This document shows positions 34,733 to 43,219 of a stretch of DNA of 64,000 nucleotides, one piece after another. The notes beneath the pieces were generated by a model that was given only the letters and a program-made list of their open reading frames with translations, did not search any database and had not been told where the DNA came from. The stretch spans positions 1 to 64,000 of the forward strand of contig JAXLQL010000024.1 in assembly GCA_046331625.1 (NCBI GenBank), in the 5' to 3' direction. The stretch comes from JAXLQL01 sp046331625 (GTDB lineage Bacteria > Acidobacteriota > Terriglobia > Bryobacterales > Bryobacteraceae). The position numbers were made by a program, and so were the translations under genes. How positions within the stretch are numbered: the stretch's first letter is position 1; every line of letters begins with the position of its first letter.

Positions 34733-35224
34733 CTAACGGATGATCGCGCGGACCTGCCTTGTGGCGGCCGCGCCTTCCACCACCAGGTACGGCGAAACCA
34801 AGCCAGGCTGCTTGCCGTCGACCTCGATGCCTTTGGGAATCTGCACAACCAACTGGCGGTTGGGGTCGACGATCATGCCATTGACGAAGTCTTTCGGGAT
34901 ATCGATTCGCATCCAGCCCTGCGGTTCGGCCACCACCGCAGCGCGCTGCAGCTTCGGAGCGGCAGCGCCGCGCCAGCCGGATGGTGCTGCCTGCACGCCT
35001 ACCATGACTGACTTCGGAGTTGCTCCCTCGCGCGCATGAAGAAAGAGAGTGGCGCGCTCTACGGTCCACGCGTCGACGACTGAGGTCCGAAAGAAAAACG
35101 AGTGCCGCGGACCTGCGTTCGAGCTCGCCGTGCATTCGAGGATTGCGGTGGCCGCGGGCGCGAGGGAAACGAACGCTAGCGAAGCGATCAGCGGAACGGA
35201 AGCGCGTAAGGCGGGACTGGGCAC
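34733..35224 (-). CDS. exported DNRLRE-like beta-sandwich protein
   Basis: A 163-residue protein from a GTG at 35224; starting further upstream would translate the intergenic repeat, which is unlikely. The signal peptide is VPLIASLAFVSLAPAATA. The mature part (FFRTSVVDAWTVERATLFLHAREG, GWMRIDIPKDFVNGMI) resembles the DNRLRE carbohydrate-binding domain, where a strand gives rise to the name-giving motif; the match is moderate. It precedes the sorbosone-dehydrogenase-like gene by 26 bases. Confidence 0.6.
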   Translation of the reverse strand: MPSPALRASVPLIASLAFVSLAPAATAILECTASSNAGPRHSFFFRTSVVDAWTVERATLFLHAREGATPKSVMVGVQAAPSGWRGAAAPKLQRAAVVAEPQGWMRIDIPKDFVNGMIVDPNRQLVVQIPKGIEVDGKQPGLVSPYLVVEGAAATRQVRAIIR

Positions 35225-35232
35225 GCAGTTTC

Positions 35233-35271
35233 GGCAGCGGGACTGAAGTCCCGCGCAGGTTGAAGCCTGCC
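35233..35271 (+). repeat. double-palindrome intergenic repeat, copy B
   Basis: Contains GCGGGACTGAAGTCCCGC followed by GCAGGTTGAAGCCTGC (one G-T change from consensus). It sits between the DNRLRE-like gene and the M28 peptidase gene, and matches the copy at 59429 almost exactly. Confidence 0.9.
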
Positions 35272-35304
35272 CCGCAATCTCACCGAGCCTCCGCAAGAGC
35301 CGGA

Positions 35305-36924
35305 TCATTGCTCGCCCTGCGGAATCTCGCGCCGAGTCACCGCGCGAGGACGCCCGTCGCCATTCGCGAGTTCCCAACTGAGCTGATGCACCAGCCGCGC
35401 GACCTTTTCCATCTTGGCGTAGTCGATGCGCTCGGGCCGGTCATACACGGTGTGGTAATCCGGATGGAGCCCAGTGTGGAACCAGATGGCCGGAACTCCA
35501 CGATTGAGAAACGGCCACTGATCGCTGCGGCGCAACAGGTTCGAGCGGTTGTTGTCGTAGCGGCGCAGGAGACGCATATCGATCATGCGATTCGCTTTGT
35601 CGACGGCGGCGCTGAGGTCCGGGCTGTAGCTGTATCCGATGATGTTCACCGAGTTCGCGTTCGACGCGGCGGTCTGCAGCTTCAATCCGTTGAAGCGCGT
35701 GCCGCCGCCTTCGAGAACCTCCTCGCTGCGCCCGATCATGTCCATGTTGAGCACGGCCACGGTTTTGTCGAGCGGCCAGGCCGGATGCTCTACCCACTCC
35801 CAAGCGCCGAGTAGCGGACCGCAGCAACGCTCCTCCGATCCCCAGGCGGCAAAGATCACCGTGCGTTTTGGGCGCTGCCCTTGCGCCGCGGCGAGCGAAT
35901 ACGCTTCGGCGATCTCGAGCAAGCCCACCGTGCCCGATCCATTGTCGTCGGCGCCGTTGTAGATCTGGGCGCCATCGGCTCCGTTGTGATCATAGTGCGC
36001 CGACACGATCACTGCTTCTTGTTTCAAACGGGAATCGCTTCCTTCGATCATGGCGATGACATTGCGGTCTTCCACGATTTGCCGTTCCACGGCCGTCTGC
36101 AGGGTAACGGGAGCGGAGGAGCGAAGCCACTGCGTTGCGGCCGCCTGCGATTCGGCCTTGATGGCTTGGTCGGCGAGCGATCCGCCGAAGATGCGCTCGG
36201 CAAGGGCCGGCGAAATCTGAGCGACGGGTATTTGGATCCGGTCTGCGTATGTGGCGAGAGTGTAGCGCTCGAGATGCTGCGGTTTATCAGGCCAGTAGGT
36301 CCGTGCCGCCGATGCGAAACTCGCCAGGCCCTTCTTCGCCTGGCCTGCGTTCACGATCAATACACCCGCTGCACCCCGTTCCTGCGCGGCCATCGCTTTG
36401 CGCAGAGAATTGCCCCACTCCGAATTCACCACGCCGTCGAAGGGACTCTTCGGATCGTCGGCGCCGGGGTCGCCTTCGAGCATCAGCACAATGGCATTCG
36501 CCACATTCCGATCTTTGTAGTCATCCCAACCGAGCTGCGGATCGCTCACACCGAAGCCCACGAACAAAACTTCCGCCGAGGCTCGTGCCTCTGGACTGAA
36601 GATGAGCGGATAGAAATCCTCGCGAAGCCTGCCCGTGCGTCCGCCGGCCTCGAACCGATTGCCGCGAGCGAGCCGCGCCAGCACCAGATCGAAGCGATGC
36701 ACCAGATTCCCTCCCACCGGTGCGAGGCCCAACCGCTCGAATCGAGACTGCACCCACTTGGCGGCCATCGCGTATTCCGGCGATCCAGTGAGGCGGCCCC
36801 GCATGTCATCGGAGGCGAGAAAGTAGAGATCGGCTTTGAGTTGGTCGCGTGAAATCGTCTCGTTTCCCGGAGCTCGCTGTTGGGCGAGCAGGGGTAACGT
36901 GAGCAGTGCGGCGGCGAGTCGCAT
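35305..36924 (-). CDS. exported M28-family metallopeptidase
   Basis: A 539-residue protein from the ATG at 36924 with a signal peptide (MRLAAALLTLPLLAQ). Residues ~110-250 contain a PA-type insert (VLFVGFGVSDPQLGWDDY, AAGVLIVNAGQ). The co-catalytic zinc site follows: His and Asp in VSAHYDHNG, Asp in YNGADDNGSGT, the general base Glu in WGSEERCCG, Asp in LNMDMIGR, and His in HPDYHTVYDRPE. It would release N-terminal amino acids from peptides outside the cell membrane. The length is normal for PA-M28 proteins. Confidence 0.92.
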   Translation of the reverse strand: MRLAAALLTLPLLAQQRAPGNETISRDQLKADLYFLASDDMRGRLTGSPEYAMAAKWVQSRFERLGLAPVGGNLVHRFDLVLARLARGNRFEAGGRTGRLREDFYPLIFSPEARASAEVLFVGFGVSDPQLGWDDYKDRNVANAIVLMLEGDPGADDPKSPFDGVVNSEWGNSLRKAMAAQERGAAGVLIVNAGQAKKGLASFASAARTYWPDKPQHLERYTLATYADRIQIPVAQISPALAERIFGGSLADQAIKAESQAAATQWLRSSAPVTLQTAVERQIVEDRNVIAMIEGSDSRLKQEAVIVSAHYDHNGADGAQIYNGADDNGSGTVGLLEIAEAYSLAAAQGQRPKRTVIFAAWGSEERCCGPLLGAWEWVEHPAWPLDKTVAVLNMDMIGRSEEVLEGGGTRFNGLKLQTAASNANSVNIIGYSYSPDLSAAVDKANRMIDMRLLRRYDNNRSNLLRRSDQWPFLNRGVPAIWFHTGLHPDYHTVYDRPERIDYAKMEKVARLVHQLSWELANGDGRPRAVTRREIPQGEQ

Positions 36925-37016
36925 AGATGTATTGGAACACGATTCCAACCGCGAAGACTATTGCTTTCGCGCTGCGGTTTTGGCTATTCTGTCGATGTCC
37001 GTCACCTCCACTTCAC

Positions 37017-37244
37017 GCGGAGCGATTCGGCGGCGGCGGCCTTGACGCGGCGGGCGAAGACGCCGCCCATGATCTCGAACGGCCCGATCCTGCCGTGCGC
37101 TGGGCGAGGGCAAATGGAGCGCTGATCGCTCGTGTTCTCGAGCGGCTTTCCACCAGCGGGAACGCTTGGCTCGACCTCTGCCACAACTCGGCGACCCGGC
37201 TCGACCGAGCGTGGCTGCCTCGCAAAGGCGCGGGGCCATTTCTC
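37017..37244 (+). pseudogene. remnant of an RtcB-type RNA ligase gene
   Basis: About 76 codons read as the C-terminal part of an RtcB protein: RFGGGGLDAAGEDAAHDL, then AVRWARANGALIARVLERL, then WLDLCHNSAT and RAWLPRKGAGP. The family shows A-x-x-W/Y-A-x-x-N-R, H-N-x-x and W-L-H-R-K-G-A in that order. The N-terminal two thirds, including the metal site, are missing, the usual histidine of LHRKGA is proline, and the fragment runs into a repeat. It is therefore a dead piece. Identification is from memory of the family pattern. Confidence 0.62.
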
Positions 37245-37255
37245 AGCCGCACTCC

Positions 37256-37291
37256 GGCGGGACTCGAGTCCCGCGCATGCCGAAGCCTACC
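37256..37291 (+). repeat. double-palindrome intergenic repeat, copy C (diverged)
   Basis: The first hairpin is kept (GCGGGACTCGAGTCCCGC). The second has drifted (GCATGCCGAAGCCTAC). It lies right after the rtcB remnant. Confidence 0.8.
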
Positions 37292-37370
37292 CCACACGCT
37301 GGGCCTGAAATCTTCGCGGCCGGCGAAGAGACTGAAGGATAGTAGTACAATCTCGAGCGGCCGGCCAAAT

Positions 37371-37763
37371 CTACCACCGGTAGCCGCCGCGAAGCATCGG
37401 GTACAAGCGCGACATATGGCCGCGGATGATGTCGCGATCACGCGGGTGGATCTGATGAGCGTTGGCCAAGTGCTCCATATGGCCGAGCGCGTTGCTCAGC
37501 TTGGAGTGGTCGAACCGGCGCTGGCTCGCGTGGTACTCGAAACGCGACAAGTCATCGATCGCGTGGCGGAAATGGTTCCGCTCGTGATGGTCGACGTAGG
37601 AGTGAGAAGCGATAGACTGCAGGTCACGCAGCGCGACGCCCACGGGGTCCGGCGCACGGCGCTCGTAGCGCCCACCTCCGGGATAGCGTCCCGGATAGCC
37701 CTGCGCGAAAGAAACCGCCGGTAGAACGCCGGCAAGTGCGATGGTCATCAGCAAGCGTTGCAT
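37371..37763 (-). CDS. small exported protein, histidine-rich
   Basis: A 130-residue protein from the ATG at 37763. The signal peptide is MQRLLMTIALAGVLPAVSFAQ. A Gly/Pro/Tyr/Arg-rich linker follows (GYPGRYPGGGRYERR), then a helical part with many histidines (IASHSYVDHHERNHFRHAIDDL, LGHMEHLANAHQIHP). Metal binding is possible but not shown. It ends RGGYRW. No family is recognised. Confidence 0.68.
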   Translation of the reverse strand: MQRLLMTIALAGVLPAVSFAQGYPGRYPGGGRYERRAPDPVGVALRDLQSIASHSYVDHHERNHFRHAIDDLSRFEYHASQRRFDHSKLSNALGHMEHLANAHQIHPRDRDIIRGHMSRLYPMLRGGYRW

Positions 37764-37828
37764 CTTTGCGTCTCCTGGCTGCTGAGACGCGCGAAAAATG
37801 CGGCGCGTGTACGAACTTTTGATTAGAG

Positions 37829-38530
37829 TTATTTCACCGCGGTGAGCACGCGGGAGGGATACCCGGACTGCTTCACGGTTCGTTCGGCGCGCACGCGGAA
37901 CCCGGTCTCGCGCATCCACAGCGGCACCCGCACGTCGACCTGGCGTCCCCAGAACGCCGGCAACACCGAACCGGCCACCTTGTAGAGGTTGTTGAAGAAC
38001 TCGGCGTTCTGGCCGATCAGCACCAGCGTGAACGTCCCCTTGTGGCGCAGCACGCGATGCACCTCGCTGAGGGTGGCGGCGATGTCATCGAGAGACAGTA
38101 ACTCGAGCAGATAGCAGCAAACCACGGCATCGAAGGCCCCTTCGCGGAAGGGAAGGTAGCGCGCGTCGACAGCGTGACAGTGGCTGCGAACCCCGGGAAA
38201 TCGCTGGCGCACCAGCCGGTGCGTCCGTGCCGCCATGTTGGGAGACAGGTCGACGCCGACGGTTTCGCCACGTGGATTGGCGGCCACGAGCTTGCGAAAC
38301 ATCTCGCCCGAACCCACCGCCACTTCCAGCACGCGCATGCCGTTCTGGATGCCCGACATTTCGAGCGCCGCTTCATGAGCCTTGCTGTGAAAGAAAAAGG
38401 TCGACAGCGGATAAACGCCGGCCACCACGTCATAAACGCGGCGGGTCTCAGTGGCGATGGTACGCGGCAGGCGCTCGTCACCGAGCTCCACAACCTGCGT
38501 GTCGACGGTCTTCAAAAGGGTTTGAATCAT
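37829..38530 (-). CDS. class I SAM-dependent methyltransferase
   Basis: A 233-residue enzyme. Motif I is RVLEVAVGSGEMFRKL, with the acidic VGVDLSPNM of motif II, DARYLPFREGAFDAVVCCYLLELL for motif IV, and VHRVLRHKGTFTLVLIG. It resembles UbiE/Methyltransf_11 proteins, which methylate quinones or lipids. It starts 13 bases after the LytS-type kinase stop, so the two may be co-transcribed, but a functional link is not evident. Confidence 0.9.
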   Translation of the reverse strand: MIQTLLKTVDTQVVELGDERLPRTIATETRRVYDVVAGVYPLSTFFFHSKAHEAALEMSGIQNGMRVLEVAVGSGEMFRKLVAANPRGETVGVDLSPNMAARTHRLVRQRFPGVRSHCHAVDARYLPFREGAFDAVVCCYLLELLSLDDIAATLSEVHRVLRHKGTFTLVLIGQNAEFFNNLYKVAGSVLPAFWGRQVDVRVPLWMRETGFRVRAERTVKQSGYPSRVLTAVK

Positions 38531-38543
38531 TCACTTTCCTCGG

Positions 38544-39896
38544 TTACGACGACGCCTTCGCCATGGTGGAAGCAGCGTTGACGGCTCGGGCCGGTTCATG
38601 GGCAGCCGACGGGATCTCGAAGCCGGTCCGGGTCCCCTCGCCGGGCTTGCTATCGACCCACATCTTGTAGTCGGCGCCGAACAGTACTTTCAGGCGTTCG
38701 TTCACGTTACTGATTCCAATACCTTGTTCGAACAGCTTAGCAAGGTTTGCCTCGGGTATGCCGACCCCGTCGTCTTCCACAACCAGGTTGAGGCGGCCGG
38801 CTTCGATCCAACTGCGGAGACAGATGGTACCACCTTCCACCTTGGGCGAAAGCCCATGCTTGAGACAATTCTCGATCACCGGCTGCAGGAGCATGCTTGG
38901 AACGTGCTCGTCGAGGGTTTCCGGAGCGATCTCCTTTTTGAAGCGGAGCTTGTCTCCGAAGCGGACGATCTCGATCGATAAGTAGTCGTCGATAAAAGCA
39001 AGTTCCTCTTTCAGCGTGGAAAGGTGGTCTTGACGGCGCATGAGCCGCCTGAGGATATTGGACAGGCGGTGGATGACAACGCGAGCCGAATCGGGATCGG
39101 TGCGGACGAGCGCCCCGATCGAATTGAGCGTATTGAACAGGAAATGCGGATTGATCTGGGCGGCCAGTGCGCGGAGCCGTGCCTGTTGCAGGAGCCGCTC
39201 CTGCATTTCGAGCTTCTGTTCGGCGCAGGCGTTGTCCCAAATCTTGATCGGGAGCAGGATCGCGAACGTGGTGCTGATCCAGATGGCGGCCAGAGCGAGC
39301 CACTCGGTGGACTCCTTGGCCGGGTAGACCGTGAACAGCATCGTCTCGTTGCGATTGAAAATGGTGTGGCCGCAGAAGCGGAGGAACTCGACGAGCATGA
39401 TCGACATCAGGAAGAAGACCTGGAACATGGCGCGCCGGTGATCGGACCAGTTTCGGAACAGCCGGTAGACGGCCAAGTCGAAGAAAGGCGACAGCGAGTA
39501 GACTTCTTCCGGTTCGGGAGCAGCGTCGCGGATGAGTCCACCGAGCACGCCCACGGCGGCGAACAGGGGCATGGAGAGCAGCTCATGGTTGAACATGGCC
39601 GGGATCGAGACGAGCACCCCGGTCACCAGGCCGGGGAAATAGCCGCCGACGACTCCGGCGATGAATGCGCCTTCCAGACCGAGGTCGGCCGCACTGTAGC
39701 CACGTGTAATCACGCGAACAGCGACCCCCGCGCCGAAGACGATCGCCAGCGCCAAGGCAAGGCGGAATTGCTCTCCCGGAGCGCGTTCCTCACGCAGCAG
39801 GGTCCGCTTGAAGGCGGAGAACCGCACCAGGACGCTGGCCACCGAAGCGGCAACAGCGACCTTCAGCAGCAGGACGACCAGGCGCTCTTCCACCAT
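38544..39896 (-). CDS. LytS/YehU-type sensor histidine kinase
   Basis: A 450-residue membrane kinase. Residues ~5-215 form the 5TM-LytS domain (GLEGAFIAGVVGGYFPGLVTGVLVSIPAMF, LFAAVGVLGGLIRD) plus two further helices. A short coiled region (EQKLEMQERLLQQARLRALAAQ) leads to the phospho-acceptor box INPHFLFNTLNSI. The ATP-binding part has LLQPVIENCLKHG and VEDDGVGIPE. Kinases of this type act on LytTR regulators; none is next to it. Confidence 0.93.
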   Translation of the reverse strand: MVEERLVVLLLKVAVAASVASVLVRFSAFKRTLLREERAPGEQFRLALALAIVFGAGVAVRVITRGYSAADLGLEGAFIAGVVGGYFPGLVTGVLVSIPAMFNHELLSMPLFAAVGVLGGLIRDAAPEPEEVYSLSPFFDLAVYRLFRNWSDHRRAMFQVFFLMSIMLVEFLRFCGHTIFNRNETMLFTVYPAKESTEWLALAAIWISTTFAILLPIKIWDNACAEQKLEMQERLLQQARLRALAAQINPHFLFNTLNSIGALVRTDPDSARVVIHRLSNILRRLMRRQDHLSTLKEELAFIDDYLSIEIVRFGDKLRFKKEIAPETLDEHVPSMLLQPVIENCLKHGLSPKVEGGTICLRSWIEAGRLNLVVEDDGVGIPEANLAKLFEQGIGISNVNERLKVLFGADYKMWVDSKPGEGTRTGFEIPSAAHEPARAVNAASTMAKASS

Positions 39897-39943
39897 GCGA
39901 TTTCGCGTCGAATCGAACGGGGTACGCGCCGGAGCGCGCCCGC

Positions 39944-39949
39944 TATAAT
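39944..39949 (+). promoter_or_regulatory. -10 element of ribA, possibly leaderless
   Basis: A perfect TATAAT. Transcription would start about seven bases further, i.e. near 39956, almost at the TTG start codon, so the mRNA may have no leader. No good -35 is seen. Confidence 0.45.
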
Positions 39950-39958
39950 AGTGTATCC

Positions 39959-40564
39959 TTGACCAACCCCAACCTCAGCGTCACTAAAGTCGCCGAGGCC
40001 GATTTTCCGACCGAGTTCGGGCACTTTCGCATATTCGGCTTCCGCTCCGGCACCGATCCGGCCGATGAAGCCATCGCAGTGGTCATGGGCGCGCTCGACG
40101 GCAAGCCTCCGCTGCTGCGCATCCACTCCCAGTGTCTGACCGGCGACGTCTTCCACAGCCTGCGTTGCGATTGCCGGGCCCAACTCGAACTCGCGCTCGA
40201 GCGAGTAGCGGAGGAGGGCCGCGGACTGGTAATCTACGAGAACAAAGAGGGCCGCGGGATCGGGTTGTTGAACAAGATCCGCGCCTATGAACTGCAGGAT
40301 GGAGGCGCTGACACGGTGGAGGCCAACGAGAGATTGGGATTCGAGGCGGACTTGCGCGACTATGAACTTCCGGGCGCAATCCTCCGATATTTCGGCGTGC
40401 GCTCCGTACGTCTGCTTTCGAACAATCCAGAGAAGATCCAGGCTCTCGAACGAGCCGGAGTCCAAGTGAGCGAACGCGTGCCATGCCAACCCGAGGCTCC
40501 GCGCGCCGCTCGCTACCTGAGCACCAAGAAAGAAAAACTGGGACATCTGCTCGAGGGCTTCTGA
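39959..40564 (+). CDS. ribA: GTP cyclohydrolase II
   Basis: A 201-residue enzyme from a TTG at 39959. It opens GTP to the first riboflavin pathway intermediate. The zinc cysteines are all present (HSQCLTGDVFHSLRCDCRAQLE), as are the catalytic EGRGIGLLNKIRAYELQD and DTVEANERLGFEADLRDY, and the C-terminal VRLLSNNPEKIQALERAGV. The length matches the E. coli enzyme. The ribBA gene at 62751 lacks these catalytic motifs, so this gene probably supplies the activity. Confidence 0.95.
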   Translation: MTNPNLSVTKVAEADFPTEFGHFRIFGFRSGTDPADEAIAVVMGALDGKPPLLRIHSQCLTGDVFHSLRCDCRAQLELALERVAEEGRGLVIYENKEGRGIGLLNKIRAYELQDGGADTVEANERLGFEADLRDYELPGAILRYFGVRSVRLLSNNPEKIQALERAGVQVSERVPCQPEAPRAARYLSTKKEKLGHLLEGF

Positions 40565-40586
40565 GCCCGGCCAGGGGTTGAAACGA

Positions 40587-42665
40587 GTGCGAATTGCTCT
40601 TCTTGCGCTCGCCAGTCTGCTACCGCTGGCCGCACAACAGTATCGAATCTTCTGGGCTGACGCTTTCCACTACGGATACAAATCGCCCATGGAAGTGGAC
40701 GCGATGGTGGACGACGTGGCTCGGGCCAACTGCAACGCGATCTTCGCGCAGGTGCGCCGGCGCGCCGATTCCTATTACCTGCAAACGCGCGAGGTGCCAG
40801 CCGAGGATCCCGCCTATGCACCGGGATTCGACTCGCTGCAATACCTTATCGAGAAGGCGCACGCCCGCGGAATCGAGGTTCACGCGTGGTTCGTGGTGTA
40901 TCCCTCGTGGGCGCCCACTGGACCCGGTCCGCTGAATCCGGACCACCTGCACTACAAGCATGGTCCTGCGGCACGCGGCGCCGACTACTGGCTCCAGGTG
41001 AACTCGAACGGCGTTCCGCAGGGCGGGCTGGACCCGGGGCATCCGGGCGCGCAGGCGTACCTGGCGGACGTGATCACCCAACCGCTGAATCACTACGATA
41101 TCGACGGCATCCACCTCGACTACATCCGCTACTTCGAACAAACCGGCACCGCGTCGAGCGGGTACAACCCGATGGCGCTCGAACGATTCCGGCGCGAAAC
41201 ACAGACGATGGCAACGCCGGCTCCGCGCGATGCGGCGTGGTCCGATTGGCGGCGGAAACAGGTGACGCAACTCGTGCGGCAGGTCTATCTGCGCTCGATC
41301 GAGAAGAAGCCGAAGGTGAAGCTGAGCGCAGCGCTGATCAGTTGGGGCAACGGTCCGCTGAACGATGCGGGATTCCGCCTGTCGGACGCCTACGCAACCG
41401 TGTTCCAGGATTGGGTGGCGTGGATGGAAGAAGGAATCATCGACATGGCGACGCCGATGCATTACTTCGACGACAAGCGGAATGCGCAGTTTCTCGACCG
41501 CTGGCTCGCGTTCGGCAAGGCGCGCCAGTTTCGCCGTGCCTACATCCCAGGCGTGGCGCCGTATCTCAACGACATCCGCGACTCGGTCGCGCAAACGCGG
41601 CGTTCGCTCGAGCCAGGGGCCGATGGCAAGCCGGTCCCGGGCGTTGCCTTCTACAGCTACGCAAGCACCAACCGGCTCAATGCGCAAGGGTTTCCAGTGG
41701 TGAGCAACGCCGAGTTCTTCCGCCAGATGGGCTCCTATTTCGAAGGTCCGACGATGCCGCCACCGTTCGAGTGGAAAGAGAATCCGCGCTTCGGCCACAT
41801 CGCGGGAACAGTGGTGGCCTCGGGAGGGCCAGAGTGGTGGAAAGATGGCGTGAGGGTGCGAGTGTCGTCGGACACGGGCAGCGATTTCTCGCGCGTCATC
41901 TCCACTGACGGCACGGGCTTCTTCGGACTGGTGGATGTTCCGCCGGATCGCTACCGCATTCGCTTGGAGCGCGGCGGAAGAACGCTGGCCGATGCGACGC
42001 CGCAGGATGTTCGCGCGGGCGCGGTGACGCGATTCGATTTCCGCTTGGGCGTGGAAGACTTCGACGCGGTGATTCCGCGCCTGCGTGGCATGGGTGCAGG
42101 CAAAGCGGCTCCGGGAGGCGTGATCGCGCTCGATGGCGCGAACCTCTCGCTGGGAGATGCGTTCTCGATGAACGTGCCGCTGCCCAACGATCTCGCGGGC
42201 ACGCAGGTGCTGGTGAACGGAATCCCGGCGCCGATCTTCTCGGTCTCGCCGGGGCGGGTGGTGATCCAACTTCCGTATCTCGACGTGGACCGCTGGCGCA
42301 TTCAGGTTCGGCGTGCGGGTATGGAGACCGAAGTGCGGGAACTGGAATGGGTGCCGGCGTTGCCTGAGATCGTGGACTGGAAGCGAACTTCGGCCACGGC
42401 CGTGGAGATCTACGCGACGGGACTCGGCGCGGTGGAGCCTCCGGTTCCCGCGGGCATTGGCGCTGATCCGGCGGTGGTGCTGCCGAGAGTGGTGGCTCCT
42501 GTGCGCGCGTTCCTAGGAGACATGGAGCTGCATGTGCTGTCCGCAGGTCTGGCGCCGTTTCAACCGGGGCGCTATCAGGTGAATGTGGAAGTGCCGGCCG
42601 GAGCGCGCGGACAGATCCGGCTGGTGGTGGGCGACGCCGCGGCAACGAGTATGATCGAGGAATGA
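40587..42665 (+). CDS. exported glycosyl-hydrolase-like GHL10 (DUF187) protein
   Basis: A 692-residue protein. I prefer the GTG at 40587 because an AGGGG lies nine bases upstream; a TTG at 40578 is possible. The signal peptide ends at LAAQ. Residues ~18-390 form a TIM-barrel of the GHL10 family (FAQVRRRADSYY, GIEVHAWFVVYPSW, DIDGIHLDYIRYFEQ with a likely catalytic Asp, IDMATPMHYF). A beta-sandwich (~405-490) and an IPT/TIG-like and a Solibacter-type C-terminal domain follow. It probably cleaves a glycan outside the cytoplasm. Confidence 0.9.
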   Translation: MRIALLALASLLPLAAQQYRIFWADAFHYGYKSPMEVDAMVDDVARANCNAIFAQVRRRADSYYLQTREVPAEDPAYAPGFDSLQYLIEKAHARGIEVHAWFVVYPSWAPTGPGPLNPDHLHYKHGPAARGADYWLQVNSNGVPQGGLDPGHPGAQAYLADVITQPLNHYDIDGIHLDYIRYFEQTGTASSGYNPMALERFRRETQTMATPAPRDAAWSDWRRKQVTQLVRQVYLRSIEKKPKVKLSAALISWGNGPLNDAGFRLSDAYATVFQDWVAWMEEGIIDMATPMHYFDDKRNAQFLDRWLAFGKARQFRRAYIPGVAPYLNDIRDSVAQTRRSLEPGADGKPVPGVAFYSYASTNRLNAQGFPVVSNAEFFRQMGSYFEGPTMPPPFEWKENPRFGHIAGTVVASGGPEWWKDGVRVRVSSDTGSDFSRVISTDGTGFFGLVDVPPDRYRIRLERGGRTLADATPQDVRAGAVTRFDFRLGVEDFDAVIPRLRGMGAGKAAPGGVIALDGANLSLGDAFSMNVPLPNDLAGTQVLVNGIPAPIFSVSPGRVVIQLPYLDVDRWRIQVRRAGMETEVRELEWVPALPEIVDWKRTSATAVEIYATGLGAVEPPVPAGIGADPAVVLPRVVAPVRAFLGDMELHVLSAGLAPFQPGRYQVNVEVPAGARGQIRLVVGDAAATSMIEE

Positions 42666-43219
42666 GGTTCCTCGCAGTTCTTGGCTTGGCCGTCGTGCTT
42701 GCGCCCGCGGCTACGTATCGAATCGACTCCTCGCACTCGTCGGTTCAGTTCAAGGTGAAGCACCTGATGATCACCAACGTCAGGGGCGAATTCGGCAAGG
42801 TTGCCGGCATGCTCGTGTTCGATCCGGCGAAGCCAGGCGAATCGAAAGTGGAAGCGGCGATCCCGGTGGAAACGGTGAACTCGCGCGAGGCCAAGCGCGA
42901 TTCGGACTTGAAGGGTCCGGACTGGTTCGACGCGGCAAAGTTCCCGCAAGTCACGTTCAAGTCGACGAAGTTCGAAGCGGCGGGTCCGGGGAAGTTCAAG
43001 GTCACGGGCGACCTCACGATGCACGGAACGACGAAGCAAGTGGTGCTAGAGGTGGATGGCGTCAGTGGCGAGGTGAAGGGTTCGCGTGGGGATACGCGGA
43101 TGGGCGCGCAGGCGGTAACGCGGATCAACCGGCGCGATTTCGGGATGACTTCGAGTCCAGCGGCGGTGGTGGCGGACGAGGTGGAGATCACGCTCGACCT
43201 CGAGTTCATCAAGCAGTAG
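42662..43219 (+). CDS. YceI-family lipid-binding protein
   Basis: A 185-residue protein whose ATG overlaps the previous stop. The signal peptide is MRFLAVLGLAVVLAPAAT. The YceI lipocalin-like barrel is complete: YRIDSSHSSVQFKVKHLMITNVRGEF at the start, SREAKRDSDLKGPDWFDAAKFPQVTF in the middle, and LTMHGTTKQVVLEV and INRRDFGM towards the end. Members bind isoprenoid-type lipids in the periplasm. Confidence 0.94.
   Translation: MRFLAVLGLAVVLAPAATYRIDSSHSSVQFKVKHLMITNVRGEFGKVAGMLVFDPAKPGESKVEAAIPVETVNSREAKRDSDLKGPDWFDAAKFPQVTFKSTKFEAAGPGKFKVTGDLTMHGTTKQVVLEVDGVSGEVKGSRGDTRMGAQAVTRINRRDFGMTSSPAAVVADEVEITLDLEFIKQ

Larger units (their letters stand above)
36925..37370. other. 446-base gap holding an rtcB relic and repeat copy C
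   Basis: No intact gene. The plus strand has a remnant of RtcB (37017-37244), followed directly by the palindromic repeat at 37256. The rest shows no motif that I can support. Confidence 0.6.

Noticed and set aside
36958..37239. 93-codon minus-strand frame opposite the rtcB remnant
   Set aside because: The plus-strand reading matches RtcB, whereas the minus frame has no motif.
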